NCBI GenBank assembly: GCA_038232415.1
Contig: JBBSHY010000003.1
Span: forward strand, 1-62,845
Source of the DNA: JBBRXZ01 sp038232415
GTDB taxonomy: Bacteria > Patescibacteriota > Saccharimonadia > Saccharimonadales > UBA4665
Length of the DNA: 62,845 bases
Direction: 5' to 3'
How positions within the stretch are numbered: the stretch's first letter is position 1; each line of letters opens with the position of its first letter. Below, piece by piece: positions 17,527 through 25,998 of the stretch. A program made the position numbers and the translations under genes. The notes under the pieces are model-generated. The model ran no database searches. It was given only the letters and a program-made list of their open reading frames with translations, and had not been told where the DNA came from.

Positions 17527-18695
17527 TATTTAACACTCCTTGCCACAAACTGCTTAATTTGCTCCAGGGCTTTAGTAAGGACTGCCTCATCTGTAACAAA
17601 ACTCAGGCGGGCAAAACCAGGCGCACTGAATGCTTCGCCCGGTACCAGAGCGACACCGGTTTCATTCAGTAATTGCTCACACCAACCAGCACTACTTTTG
17701 GTAATACCCCGCAAATCAATGAAGAAATAAAAAGCGCCCCCCGGCAGATGGTACTTAAGATTAGGAATTTTTTTCAGGGTATTATCGACCAATTCGCGTT
17801 GATGTTTAAGCATTTCTAGTGTTTCTGCGGGCGGGCGGTCGCCTCGGGACAGAGCCGCTAAAGCTGCCTGCTGGCTGGGCATCGGGGCATTGCCGGTAAC
17901 ATGGCTTAAGAGTCCTGTAGCAGCCTTGGCAACTTCTTCGTCGGCAATCAAATAACCTATGCGCCATCCTGTCAAAGCCTGGCTTTTGGAGAAACCATTA
18001 ATAATTATTAGCCTCTCAAAACCGCAGGTTGGAGGTAGCGTGAAAGCTTTGTCATAGACCAGCTTTACGTAAATATCATCAGATATAACAGTAATAACCG
18101 AGTCTTTAAGCGCTGCTGCCAGTTCAAGCAAGGACGACTTGGAGAAAACAGTGCCGGTAGGGTTGTGTGGTGAATTAAGTATAATTGCCTTCGTCCGGGC
18201 ATTAATTCGGGCAGTGATTGCTTTAACATCAAGATCAAAATCGTCAGTCATGGGCACTTCTACAGCCACGCCACCGACCAGCTCAATTAATTGAGTATGA
18301 GATCTCCAGGCGGGAATGGGCACTATGACTTCATCGCCGGGATTTACCAGGGCAAACAAGCTGGCATACATAGCTGGTTTGGTACTGGCCGTAACCACCA
18401 CATTGGCCGGTTGAATCCAGTTTAATCCGTAAAATTTACGCGACGAATCAGCAATTTGTTGCCTTAACTCCGGTAGTCCGGCCGCTGGCGTATATTTGTT
18501 CATATGCAGCTTCTCAGCTACGGCCTTCTGGATATAAAGAGGCGTGTCTGATGCTAATTCACCAGCTGTCAGGTTATAGATTGTCTTGCCTTCGGCCGCC
18601 AACTGCTTAGCATGCCTGTTCATAGCCATTGTCGGGCTCTCATGCAAAGTAGCCATTCGTGCCGCAAGACCAATTTGTGATTTATCTCTCTGCAT
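17526..18695 (-). CDS. Class I/II PLP aminotransferase (aspartate aminotransferase-like)
   Basis: The 389-residue protein has the fold-type I aminotransferase motifs: NSPHNPTG (174-181), SDDIY (205-209) and the PLP lysine Lys237 in FSKSQALTGWRIGY. The final Arg that binds the alpha-carboxylate lies in FARLSF. These place it with the AspB/AspC-like group (Igamma), which interconverts aspartate and oxaloacetate using glutamate/2-oxoglutarate, though some relatives prefer other amino acids. It is the first gene of a two-gene operon with PEP carboxylase, which strongly supports oxaloacetate as substrate. Confidence 0.88.
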   Translation of the reverse strand: MQRDKSQIGLAARMATLHESPTMAMNRHAKQLAAEGKTIYNLTAGELASDTPLYIQKAVAEKLHMNKYTPAAGLPELRQQIADSSRKFYGLNWIQPANVVVTASTKPAMYASLFALVNPGDEVIVPIPAWRSHTQLIELVGGVAVEVPMTDDFDLDVKAITARINARTKAIILNSPHNPTGTVFSKSSLLELAAALKDSVITVISDDIYVKLVYDKAFTLPPTCGFERLIIINGFSKSQALTGWRIGYLIADEEVAKAATGLLSHVTGNAPMPSQQAALAALSRGDRPPAETLEMLKHQRELVDNTLKKIPNLKYHLPGGAFYFFIDLRGITKSSAGWCEQLLNETGVALVPGEAFSAPGFARLSFVTDEAVLTKALEQIKQFVARSVK

Positions 18696-18780
18696 AACTT
18701 ATGAAAGTTTAGGCTATATCCAGTGCAGCCACAAGTAGTAAATGCTCTGGGATGTCCATATTTCCTTCATAGCACTAGTA

Positions 18781-18786
18781 TATACT
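18781..18786 (+). promoter_or_regulatory. -10 hexamer TATACT, 6 nt before ATG
   Basis: TATACT is followed by TTTGGT and then the ATG at 18793. There is no Shine-Dalgarno sequence. The spacing predicts transcription starting at or next to the start codon. No convincing -35 was seen. Confidence 0.5.
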
Positions 18787-18792
18787 TTTGGT

Positions 18793-19638
18793 ATGAAGAG
18801 AATTGGGATTGTCGGCACTGGGATAATGGGCAGCGGTCTGGCTGCAAGCTATCTGAAAGATGGCTATGAGGTCATTATATGGAACCGAAGTCCCGAAAAG
18901 ACCAAAAAGCTGCAAAAAGCTGGGGCAAAATTAGTCAAAAATCCTAAAGAGGTAGCTCAGCAGAGTGATATCATTCTCGAGGTTACAGCCAATGACGAAT
19001 CTTCGCAAGCAGTATGGCAGGGTGAAAACGGCATCCTGGAGGGTGCTGACGAAAGTACGGTATTAATTGCCAGTGCCACGTTATCGCCCGACTGGACAGA
19101 CGAGCTAAGCCGACTTTGTGCTGAACAGAACTTAACTTTTTTTGATATTCCGTTGACCGGTGGACGAGTTGCAGCCGAAACAGGCACCCTGACTCTGCTA
19201 GCAGGTGGTGATGAAACCAAGCTTGAGGCCTTGAAGCCTGATTTAGAAGCTATAAGTTCCAAATTATATCACTTCGGTAAGACGGGCTCGGGCATGAAAT
19301 ACAAATTAATCCTAAATGCCTTGCAAGCTGCGCATATTAATGCTTTTGGTGAAGCTATGCGTCTTGCTGAAACACAAGGTTTGGATATTAATAAAGTCGG
19401 ACCGGCCCTATGTGAACGACCGGGGGGTGTCGTAACCGAAATTACCTGGACAGCATATAAGCAAACTAAAATTCCGCTCACTTTTTCTGTCGACTGGATA
19501 ACAAAAGATTTAGAATACGCCAAGCGTATGGCTGGCAAGATCGAAATGCCCATACTCGACGACGTATTAGGCAAATACCTGCAGGCCCAAACCTCCGGAC
19601 ATGGCAACGAAGACTGGGCAATCATTAACAAAATGTAA
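18793..19638 (+). CDS. Beta-hydroxyacid dehydrogenase (3-hydroxyisobutyrate dehydrogenase family)
   Basis: The start at 18793 gives 281 residues and puts the Rossmann motif right at the N-terminus (RIGIVGTGIMGSGLA), as in the family; the longer frame from 18742 runs through the likely promoter. The substrate-binding signature appears as DIPLTGGRVAAETGTL, and the catalytic Lys is in GSGMKYKLILN. Members reduce or oxidise short beta-hydroxyacids such as 3-hydroxyisobutyrate, tartronate semialdehyde, glyoxylate or succinic semialdehyde with NAD(P). WNRS after the second strand suggests NADP preference. The exact substrate cannot be read from sequence. Confidence 0.88.
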   Translation: MKRIGIVGTGIMGSGLAASYLKDGYEVIIWNRSPEKTKKLQKAGAKLVKNPKEVAQQSDIILEVTANDESSQAVWQGENGILEGADESTVLIASATLSPDWTDELSRLCAEQNLTFFDIPLTGGRVAAETGTLTLLAGGDETKLEALKPDLEAISSKLYHFGKTGSGMKYKLILNALQAAHINAFGEAMRLAETQGLDINKVGPALCERPGGVVTEITWTAYKQTKIPLTFSVDWITKDLEYAKRMAGKIEMPILDDVLGKYLQAQTSGHGNEDWAIINKM

Positions 19639-19748
19639 ATCAGCAGGAACAATCATAGACCTTTCTATTTAATTACATAGCGTCCAAAAACTTAACATTA
19701 GTTCTTAAGTCCGCCTTGATGGGCCGCCAAGTATACGCACTACTAATG

Positions 19749-19754
19749 TATAAT
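19749..19754 (+). promoter_or_regulatory. -10 hexamer TATAAT, 6 nt before ATG
   Basis: A perfect TATAAT preceded by TG is followed by TACTAA and the ATG at 19761. No Shine-Dalgarno is present. The spacing predicts a leaderless transcript. Confidence 0.55.
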
Positions 19755-19760
19755 TACTAA

Positions 19761-20099
19761 ATGCCGTCAAAGCTACTCAAAATCCTCAAAGACCCTATCG
19801 TAGCAATTTTATTAAGCTTATCAATAGCATTGTTTGTAATATATCAAGCAAACGGTGGCGAAAATGGTACGAATTCTCATATAAGAAACCTAGTAAACAT
19901 CTTTCAAGCCCTTTTAGTAGTTCTTGTTTGTTACTTAGTAATAAGACCTTGGCTTCAACGGTCAGTAAACAAATCAACGACGACGAGAGGTAAGGTGTCT
20001 AAAAGTATCTTTGGCGTCCTGGTTGCTATCTTGCTTGCTATAGCAGTGATCGTAATACTTTTTTCGATAGCATTTAGCCTTGCTTTCAAACAGGGCTAA
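19761..20099 (+). CDS. Small three-helix membrane protein, unknown
   Basis: This 112-residue protein has three hydrophobic segments (about 11-31, 43-62 and 84-108) and a short basic loop (RSVNKSTTTRGKVSK) between helices 2 and 3. No motif or family was recognised. It stands alone, with its own TATAAT 6 nt before the ATG, between a dehydrogenase and an ABC exporter. The promoter, the hydrophobic pattern and the absence of a competing frame support it as real. Function is unknown. Confidence 0.6.
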   Translation: MPSKLLKILKDPIVAILLSLSIALFVIYQANGGENGTNSHIRNLVNIFQALLVVLVCYLVIRPWLQRSVNKSTTTRGKVSKSIFGVLVAILLAIAVIVILFSIAFSLAFKQG

Positions 20100-20185
20100 A
20101 TCAGCATTCAGTTATCTTCGCCATTCGAAAATCCGACTCGATGCCACACTAAATATTGATAGTATACAAAGTATAGTTTTGGGTG

Positions 20186-20191
20186 TATAAT
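20186..20191 (+). promoter_or_regulatory. Promoter of ABC exporter: TATACA-17-TATAAT
   Basis: A TATAAT at 20186-20191 has a -35-like TATACA (20163-20168) 17 nt upstream. The ATG at 20204 is 12 nt after the -10, giving a leader of only about 5 nt. There is no Shine-Dalgarno. Confidence 0.5.
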
Positions 20192-20203
20192 ATTAATTAA
20201 TAT

Positions 20204-21013
20204 ATGACGGAAACAATAATTTCGGCAAAGGATGTGGTTAAACGTTTTGGTGATATTAAGGCCGTGGACGGTATTTCGTTTGAAGTCCAGAAAGGCGAGA
20301 TTTTTGCTTTTTTGGGGCCAAATGGAGCGGGCAAAAGCACCACTATCAAGATGCTGACAACGATGCTTAGACCCACTGGCGGCGAACTCAGGCTAGCCGG
20401 GCACAATGTGACCAAAGAACGGGACGCGGCGCGCAAAGCTTTTGGCATCGTCTTCCAGGATCCCAGTTTGGACGAAGAGATGTCGGCTTACGAGAATATG
20501 GACTTGCATGCCGTGCTTTATGGCATACCAAAGGCCGAACGACTACCGAGAATACAAAAGCTGCTGGAGCTAGTGGAATTGTGGAAACGCCAGGATTCAA
20601 TGGTTAAGACCTTTTCCGGAGGCATGCGCCGCCGGCTAGAGATTGCTCGCGGCCTGTTGCATGAACCGCAAATCTTATTTCTGGACGAGCCGACGTTAGG
20701 GCTAGACACCCAAACCCGCAACCTTATGTGGAAATACGTTACTAAACTCAGCCAGGAGAAGGGCATGACCATATTTTTCACTACCCATTATTTAGATGAA
20801 GCAGAGGCGGTGGCGCAGCGCATTGCCATCATCGACCATGGCAAAATCGTGGCTAGCGGCACGACCGCCGAACTATGCCGCCAAACAAAAACCAAGACTC
20901 TGGAAGCGGCTTATTTACAATTAACCGGCTCGACTACCCGCGACGAATCTGATGCCGGTAATAACGACGGCCTGAACTTCAAGATGGCCTTACGTAACTC
21001 GAAGTTGAGGTAA
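20204..21013 (+). CDS. ABC transporter ATP-binding protein (DrrA-like)
   Basis: This 269-residue ATPase has Walker A GPNGAGKS (38-45), a Q-loop (VFQDPSLDEEMSAYENM), the signature FSGGMRRRLEIARGLL, Walker B ILFLDEPTLGLD and a switch His in FFTTHY. It belongs to the ABC-2 exporter ATPases (DrrA/NatA/CcmA-like). It pairs with the permease gene that starts 1 nt after its stop. The substrate is unknown; relatives export drugs, lipids or polysaccharides. A short hydrophilic tail after residue 245 has no known motif. Confidence 0.93.
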   Translation: MTETIISAKDVVKRFGDIKAVDGISFEVQKGEIFAFLGPNGAGKSTTIKMLTTMLRPTGGELRLAGHNVTKERDAARKAFGIVFQDPSLDEEMSAYENMDLHAVLYGIPKAERLPRIQKLLELVELWKRQDSMVKTFSGGMRRRLEIARGLLHEPQILFLDEPTLGLDTQTRNLMWKYVTKLSQEKGMTIFFTTHYLDEAEAVAQRIAIIDHGKIVASGTTAELCRQTKTKTLEAAYLQLTGSTTRDESDAGNNDGLNFKMALRNSKLR

Positions 21014-21014
21014 T

Positions 21015-21761
21015 ATGGATATAGTTTATAATTTATGGCTCAGACAAATCCGGCGCTACCTGCGCAGCGGCTCCCGCATTTTAGGCACGATTGGCCAGCC
21101 GATTTTATTGCTGCTGGCGCTCGGTTACGGCATTGGCGCCATTTATAAAAAGGCGGGGGCCGGCGATTACCTTCAGTTTCTGGTGCCAGGTATTATCGCT
21201 CAGACGGTACTGTTATCCGGTATTTTCTGGGGTATTATAATTTTGATGGATAAGCGTTTCGGCTTTCTCTCGGAACTTCTGGTAGCACCGGTCTCACGTA
21301 TAAAGATTTTACTAGGCAGCGCCCTTGGCGGTGCTACTATTTCCGTTATCCAGGGCCTCCTGGTCTTCGCCGTATCTTTCGCGCTGGGTTTCAGGCCTTA
21401 TAACTGGACGTTGGTTGCCCCGGCGGCAGCCATTTTAGTAATAATTTGTCTGGCTTTGGCTTGTTTTGGGGCGGGTATAGCTTCTTCTGTAGATGACTTC
21501 CAGGGCTTCCAGGGTATAAACAACCTGCTGGTGATGCCTTTATTTTTCCTGTCGAGCGCGCTTTACCCCTTGGACCACGTACCCACAGTATTAAGAATAA
21601 TCAGCACTTATAATCCGGTAAGTTATATGGTGGATGCCTTGCGCTTCCTGCTATCTAACCAAACCCACTTTGGTCTCGAGAAAGACCTTATCATCATTAG
21701 CATCACTTTGATTATGTCTGTGGCTTTTGCCGTCAACCGTTTTAACCGCGTTCAGATATAA
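21015..21761 (+). CDS. ABC-2 type transporter permease (DrrB-like)
   Basis: This 248-residue protein has six predicted membrane segments in the ABC-2 pattern. The family signature region near helix 5 is visible in the segment ending NNLLVMPLFFLSSALYPLD, followed by VPTVLRIISTYNPVSYMVDA. It forms the membrane half of the exporter with the ATPase just upstream. The next gene converges from the other strand 5 nt away. No substrate can be assigned. Proximity to envelope glycosylation genes makes a lipid or glycan possible but unproven. Confidence 0.9.
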   Translation: MDIVYNLWLRQIRRYLRSGSRILGTIGQPILLLLALGYGIGAIYKKAGAGDYLQFLVPGIIAQTVLLSGIFWGIIILMDKRFGFLSELLVAPVSRIKILLGSALGGATISVIQGLLVFAVSFALGFRPYNWTLVAPAAAILVIICLALACFGAGIASSVDDFQGFQGINNLLVMPLFFLSSALYPLDHVPTVLRIISTYNPVSYMVDALRFLLSNQTHFGLEKDLIIISITLIMSVAFAVNRFNRVQI

Positions 21762-21766
21762 GTTAT

Positions 21767-24412
21767 TCAATCAGGATTACGGTACTGCCGGTCCAGGTAG
21801 TTACCATAGGTAGAAGTTTTTTGGCATTGCTTTAGCGAGCGGCAAACACCGCCATCAAAAGCACTATAAGCCAGGAAAGCATTTTCTTTGGCCAGCAGAT
21901 CTGGCTCTGAGACATTAGGCGCAAATTGATGGACCGGATAACCGATGTAAAACTTTATTGGTACGGTAAAGTTGCTACCGTATTCTTCTGCCGCATATTG
22001 TTTATTGGCTTGGCCAGCAAAATGACCGGTCGTTATGTGATCACTATGATCCGGGTAGAGAACATCTGAATAATTGCTCAGAGTCCTGATCTCGGCCGGC
22101 TTATAAGTATGCACTAAATTCGTCAGCCCGGCAATAAGCTGATCAGAATCATAGGTTGATTGATGATCGACCGTCTCAATCCGGCTCATTTTGCCCGTCT
22201 CCAACGAAGCTAAGCTTTCGTAATTCGAGATGCCAAACCCCTCGCCACGCAGATTACCGTCAGGCAAGTGCATAAAAATCAAGCTAATGGCATTGTTGTC
22301 ACTAGGATTGGCAACAGTTATGAACTGGCCTCCGGGTAAACGCACAATATGCTGGACCCAGACTGCAGAGGAGCCGAGCATCTGAGAGTAAGCCGCTTCC
22401 GAACCCTGTTCACGAGACAGCCAATAATGAGAACCGGCCCCGGCATCGCCAGCTGTAAGATAGACGCTGCTAATACAATGTCCGGCTTTTATGTCATGCA
22501 GCAGGTCTGGATTCATAAATAAAAGGTCATCATCCTGATGAGCTACCACATGCATGATGGAAGGTGCGCGGCAATTAGCGCGAGGTAAATCGGCCAAGCT
22601 AATTGGGAGAACTGGCGGAGATAACTGAGACTTACCAGACAGCATTGTGGAATTCCTGTTAATACCATGATAGTAGAAAAGCAATAACTCCTTAGGATTG
22701 GATAAAGTGCCCGCTATTAATGCACTGCTGTTTGGTAAACCGTATGCAGCGGCAATTTGCTGGAAAGTGCAATGCGGATAACCGGTTAGGCTGCCGTCAA
22801 GCGTCAACAAATAAGCAAAGCTACGTTTTCGTAAATCGGGCTGCCACTCCGTGCTCGTCAAGTCTTTCCGTGGGCTAAAGCACTGCGCTAACGGCAGTAC
22901 CGTCTGCTTATTAGATGTAGCTGATTTAGCTGGAATGACACGCCAATAATCACCCACTAAGACATTAACTCGGTGACTAGTGATGGCCTGGCCTATTATC
23001 TCGTTACGATGATCAATTGTGGCTACCGCCCGTTTCTGCGTTTTATAAGTATTTACGGCCGCTAGTGATCCAGAAACAATGCTGATACCCAGTAATAAAA
23101 CACTGCCCAGCAATAATTCAGCTGGCATTTGCTTGCGGCGGGCCCGCGTTGCGAGCACCACGAACATGGTAAACAAGGCTATAGTAATGTAGCGCCCATC
23201 CACCAGGTAATAATGATCAGTAACAACAAATAAACCAATGGCTGACAGGGTAGTCCAGAGTAACAAAATCGCCACTGAAGTATCCCGGTCTAATACATTT
23301 TTTTTTGGTTTAATAAACCGTAAGCTTTCCAGAAGAAATTTAGAGCAGATAACCAATCCAAACAGAAAAATACAAAGGTTAATTACATATGCCGGTCTGG
23401 CTGCACTATTCATGTTATCTATGATCTTATGGGGTATTTGCTGAATGGTAATTGAGTCATAGGCAGGATTTGCTCCAAAATTAGTCAACAAACCAGTCAC
23501 AGCATATATACCTCCCAGTCCTATGGCTTTTAATCCGTGAGCCAGGCCGAAGGGTCCCAGTCCGGCTACGGCCTGTGTCCCAATATGAGTTAAGTGAGTA
23601 TAATTTATTAGCTTTATAAGCGCTGTTGCACCCAGTCCGCCACCAATGGCGGCAATAAACCACCGCCTTGACAAGTTGAGAAACTGGCCATTTTTATAAG
23701 AAGCGTAGCTCACCAGTGCCAGCACGGCGCCACCGAGACTCATGTATAAAAATAATTTGTCGCTGGCAATTAACAAGCTAAGAAGCCCAACAGCCGTGTA
23801 AAATTGCTTGCTTTTTAAGCGGGGCGCTTTTACTAAATAATAAAGACTGACTATATATAAAATATATTCTAAGTTTCGGGTAGTCGACATAGCCATATTT
23901 ACAGGTAACAAACCGCCAGGATAGGGTTGAGCCGGTATCAGTAACAATACTGAAGCGAGGGCCAGGCATATTGTTCCCAGAATAACCGGTTGCCGGTTAA
24001 TACGAGACAGTAAAAAGACTAACATTCCTATCGTAAGCAGTACTATAACCAGTGTCACCCCAATAAAACTTGCTGAGCTGTAGCCAAATAGCTTCACAAT
24101 AAAAAACAACGGCCACTTAATCAGAAAACTGTGCTGATCAGGAAATACAGCGCCGTGAAAGGTGCGCCCATCCTGGAATAAGTAAGCGCTTACTAGCTGA
24201 TCGGCATTACTCTGCTGCAGCCGGGCTCCCAGCAGGCCCCAGAATAGAGTAGTTCCAAATAGCACTATGAGGCTAATTACCAAGTAGGCACGAGCAAACT
24301 TCTGCCCAGTAATATGAATATGCAGCTGCTTGGCCGAAGTAGTAGCTAGCCACTTTCGATATAGTAGACCGGTCAATCGGCTAGGGTTTTGCAAAAATCT
24401 AGTGATTGTCAT
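21767..24412 (-). CDS. Fusion: multi-pass membrane domain plus PIG-L family deacetylase
   Basis: The first 470 or so residues of this 881-residue protein contain about 10 membrane helices, with an external loop after helix 1 that resembles GT-C-type or O-antigen-ligase-like membrane proteins. After an extracellular linker (about 470-610) the C-terminus is a PIG-L deacetylase domain (about 615-790) with the zinc motif AHQDDD (His625, Asp627, Asp628) and the second His motif PDHSDHITTGH. PIG-L enzymes remove acetyl groups from GlcNAc-containing lipids or thiols. Topology suggests that the domain lies outside the membrane. The gene overlaps gtrA by 4 nt. Action on a surface N-acetylated glycan is inferred. 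Confidence 0.82.
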   Translation of the reverse strand: MTITRFLQNPSRLTGLLYRKWLATTSAKQLHIHITGQKFARAYLVISLIVLFGTTLFWGLLGARLQQSNADQLVSAYLFQDGRTFHGAVFPDQHSFLIKWPLFFIVKLFGYSSASFIGVTLVIVLLTIGMLVFLLSRINRQPVILGTICLALASVLLLIPAQPYPGGLLPVNMAMSTTRNLEYILYIVSLYYLVKAPRLKSKQFYTAVGLLSLLIASDKLFLYMSLGGAVLALVSYASYKNGQFLNLSRRWFIAAIGGGLGATALIKLINYTHLTHIGTQAVAGLGPFGLAHGLKAIGLGGIYAVTGLLTNFGANPAYDSITIQQIPHKIIDNMNSAARPAYVINLCIFLFGLVICSKFLLESLRFIKPKKNVLDRDTSVAILLLWTTLSAIGLFVVTDHYYLVDGRYITIALFTMFVVLATRARRKQMPAELLLGSVLLLGISIVSGSLAAVNTYKTQKRAVATIDHRNEIIGQAITSHRVNVLVGDYWRVIPAKSATSNKQTVLPLAQCFSPRKDLTSTEWQPDLRKRSFAYLLTLDGSLTGYPHCTFQQIAAAYGLPNSSALIAGTLSNPKELLLFYYHGINRNSTMLSGKSQLSPPVLPISLADLPRANCRAPSIMHVVAHQDDDLLFMNPDLLHDIKAGHCISSVYLTAGDAGAGSHYWLSREQGSEAAYSQMLGSSAVWVQHIVRLPGGQFITVANPSDNNAISLIFMHLPDGNLRGEGFGISNYESLASLETGKMSRIETVDHQSTYDSDQLIAGLTNLVHTYKPAEIRTLSNYSDVLYPDHSDHITTGHFAGQANKQYAAEEYGSNFTVPIKFYIGYPVHQFAPNVSEPDLLAKENAFLAYSAFDGGVCRSLKQCQKTSTYGNYLDRQYRNPD

Positions 24413-24828
24413 TTGCTAGCTTCTGCATTAACCGGCGGTTGAGCATGTGTAATAAAAATGCGAGTTCTATAAAGATAAAAATTCCACGCTGTAGTGATAA
24501 GGAGAGCCAGCGTTCGACATAACACTACTGGAATGACTTCTCCCAGCAGTTTAGTCACCAGCAGCGTGAATCCAAAGTTGAAAGCTACCAACAACGAAAA
24601 GGCAGCTATCTGGCTTAGTAAGATGCGGTGATGAGATCGTTTATCGCCAAAAGTGACTAACTTTTGTAGAACAAACGAGAGAAGCAAACCCAGCCAGAAG
24701 CTCACGCTCACAGCCATCACCCCGCTGGCACCTAAAAGCTGAGCAACAGCTATAACCAGGAGTTCAAATATGTATACGCCTACGCCGATAATTAAATAGC
24801 GCTGAATTCGGCTTGGCAAAATTGTCAT
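24409..24828 (-). CDS. GtrA-like family membrane protein
   Basis: This 139-residue protein has four membrane helices and the GtrA/DPMS pattern: an N-terminal RYLIIGVGVY, a second-helix FVLQKLVTFGDKR, and a final helix with TTAWNFYLYRTRIF. GtrA proteins help move polyprenyl-phosphate-linked glucose or arabinose across the membrane, or support DPM-type transferases. It is the first gene of an operon with the PIG-L fusion protein (4-nt overlap) and has its own TATAAT 11 nt upstream. A role in supplying lipid-linked sugars to an outward-facing transferase fits both neighbours. Confidence 0.85.
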   Translation of the reverse strand: MTILPSRIQRYLIIGVGVYIFELLVIAVAQLLGASGVMAVSVSFWLGLLLSFVLQKLVTFGDKRSHHRILLSQIAAFSLLVAFNFGFTLLVTKLLGEVIPVVLCRTLALLITTAWNFYLYRTRIFITHAQPPVNAEASK

Positions 24829-24839
24829 TAATTACTCAG

Positions 24840-24845
24840 ATTATA
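24840..24845 (-). promoter_or_regulatory. -10 hexamer TATAAT for gtrA-like gene
   Basis: On the minus strand TATAAT lies 11 nt before the ATG at 24828, with no Shine-Dalgarno between. A leader of about 4-5 nt is predicted. Confidence 0.5.
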
Positions 24846-24853
24846 GCAAAAGG

Positions 24854-24871
24854 AGGCCGCCGTAGCGGCCT
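24854..24871 (-). terminator. Rho-independent terminator of the UPF0104 gene
   Basis: Read on the minus strand, a perfect 7-bp stem AGGCCGC/GCGGCCT closes a 4-nt loop and is followed by CCTTTT. It lies 17 nt after the stop codon of the gene at 24889 and just upstream of the gtrA promoter. It separates two minus-strand units. The T-run is short, so strength is uncertain. Confidence 0.65.
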
Positions 24872-24888
24872 AAAGTTTTCATGCATAG

Positions 24889-25833
24889 TTAGGAGGATAT
24901 AAACAGTTGACGGCGTTGGCAGATAACAAAAGACAGTGCCCCGACAGCTAGCGGTAACCAGTAGCTAACTAAACGATACAACAAAGCTAAAGCGAAAGCT
25001 GCGGAGACTGGGATGTTATAGGCTACAAAACCCGCTACTAAGCCGGCTTCGAAGCCGCCTAAACCCCCGGGCGTGGGAATAGTTGCACCCCCGGCTACCC
25101 CAAAGCTAAAAACTAAAAAGACGCTCAACAATGAGAGATGAATATTAAGTGCCAGAGCACAAGCCCCTAAACTAAGCATGTTACTAAATGTTAAGAACAT
25201 TGAGGTAAGTAACGCGGCAGGCAAGCGTAACGGCCGCTTTCTGTAACTAAAAACTTGTTTGAGGACTTCTGTCTTTATCGCGTCGAGACGATTACGAAAG
25301 GTCAATACGACAATTAGTAACAGAACAGCGAGAACACCAGCTGTCTTGCTCGAAGTGGCCAGCGGTAAGCTATGTCTTTGCGGTAAAGATCCCGGGTCTG
25401 TGAAGAATGCCAGCGCCATACCTATCAGCAATCCATGTCCCAGTATTCCAAGTATGTTATTGATAGCGATCATGCTCGCTGCCTGAGTTTGACTATGCTT
25501 AGCGCGTCGCAAATATGCATAATTTGCTCCTGAAGCACCTATACCCCCGGGTAGCAGTCTGTTGATAAACATGGCAGCCAACTGAATTAACACCATCTGT
25601 TTATAACGCAACGGTTTAAAAGCTAACAAACAGTAAGTGGCAGCCGCGGCAAAATAGGTTAAGGCGGTTAAAACAACGGCCAGCACCGTCCAAAGGGGAT
25701 TAAGATGACGTAATAAGTGCCAACTAGTTCGTAAATCACCGAGCTGCGGCACAATTACATAAAGGGCTACTCCAAAAATTGCAGTCAGTATAATATAACG
25801 ATACCTAAAACGAAGTTTAGGTGTAGATGGCAT
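24889..25833 (-). CDS. UPF0104 / LPG-synthase-TM family membrane protein
   Basis: This 314-residue protein has about eight membrane helices and the signature TPGGLGGFEAGLV near the C-terminus, plus NRLLPGGIGASGANY in the middle. These are typical of the flippase-like domain shared by MprF N-termini, AglD and YbhN. Members are linked to transport of lipid-linked intermediates or phospholipids; no catalytic LPG-synthase domain is present. A hairpin terminator follows the stop codon. Another member of this family lies at 33802. Function in envelope lipid or glycan handling is inferred from family and neighbours. Confidence 0.85.
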   Translation of the reverse strand: MPSTPKLRFRYRYIILTAIFGVALYVIVPQLGDLRTSWHLLRHLNPLWTVLAVVLTALTYFAAAATYCLLAFKPLRYKQMVLIQLAAMFINRLLPGGIGASGANYAYLRRAKHSQTQAASMIAINNILGILGHGLLIGMALAFFTDPGSLPQRHSLPLATSSKTAGVLAVLLLIVVLTFRNRLDAIKTEVLKQVFSYRKRPLRLPAALLTSMFLTFSNMLSLGACALALNIHLSLLSVFLVFSFGVAGGATIPTPGGLGGFEAGLVAGFVAYNIPVSAAFALALLYRLVSYWLPLAVGALSFVICQRRQLFISS

Positions 25834-25998
25834 AAGTAAGCATTATTACTGAGTAGGCGCGCTGCTGCAAGCGGCGGAACTAACTAGTAGCTAATTTATA
25901 TGGCTAATTATTTAATTAGATTATAGAAAATCTTACCAATAATGTGCAGAAATCGTGTTTTAATATTTTAAGTATCTACTTAACGGTGATTGATAACC

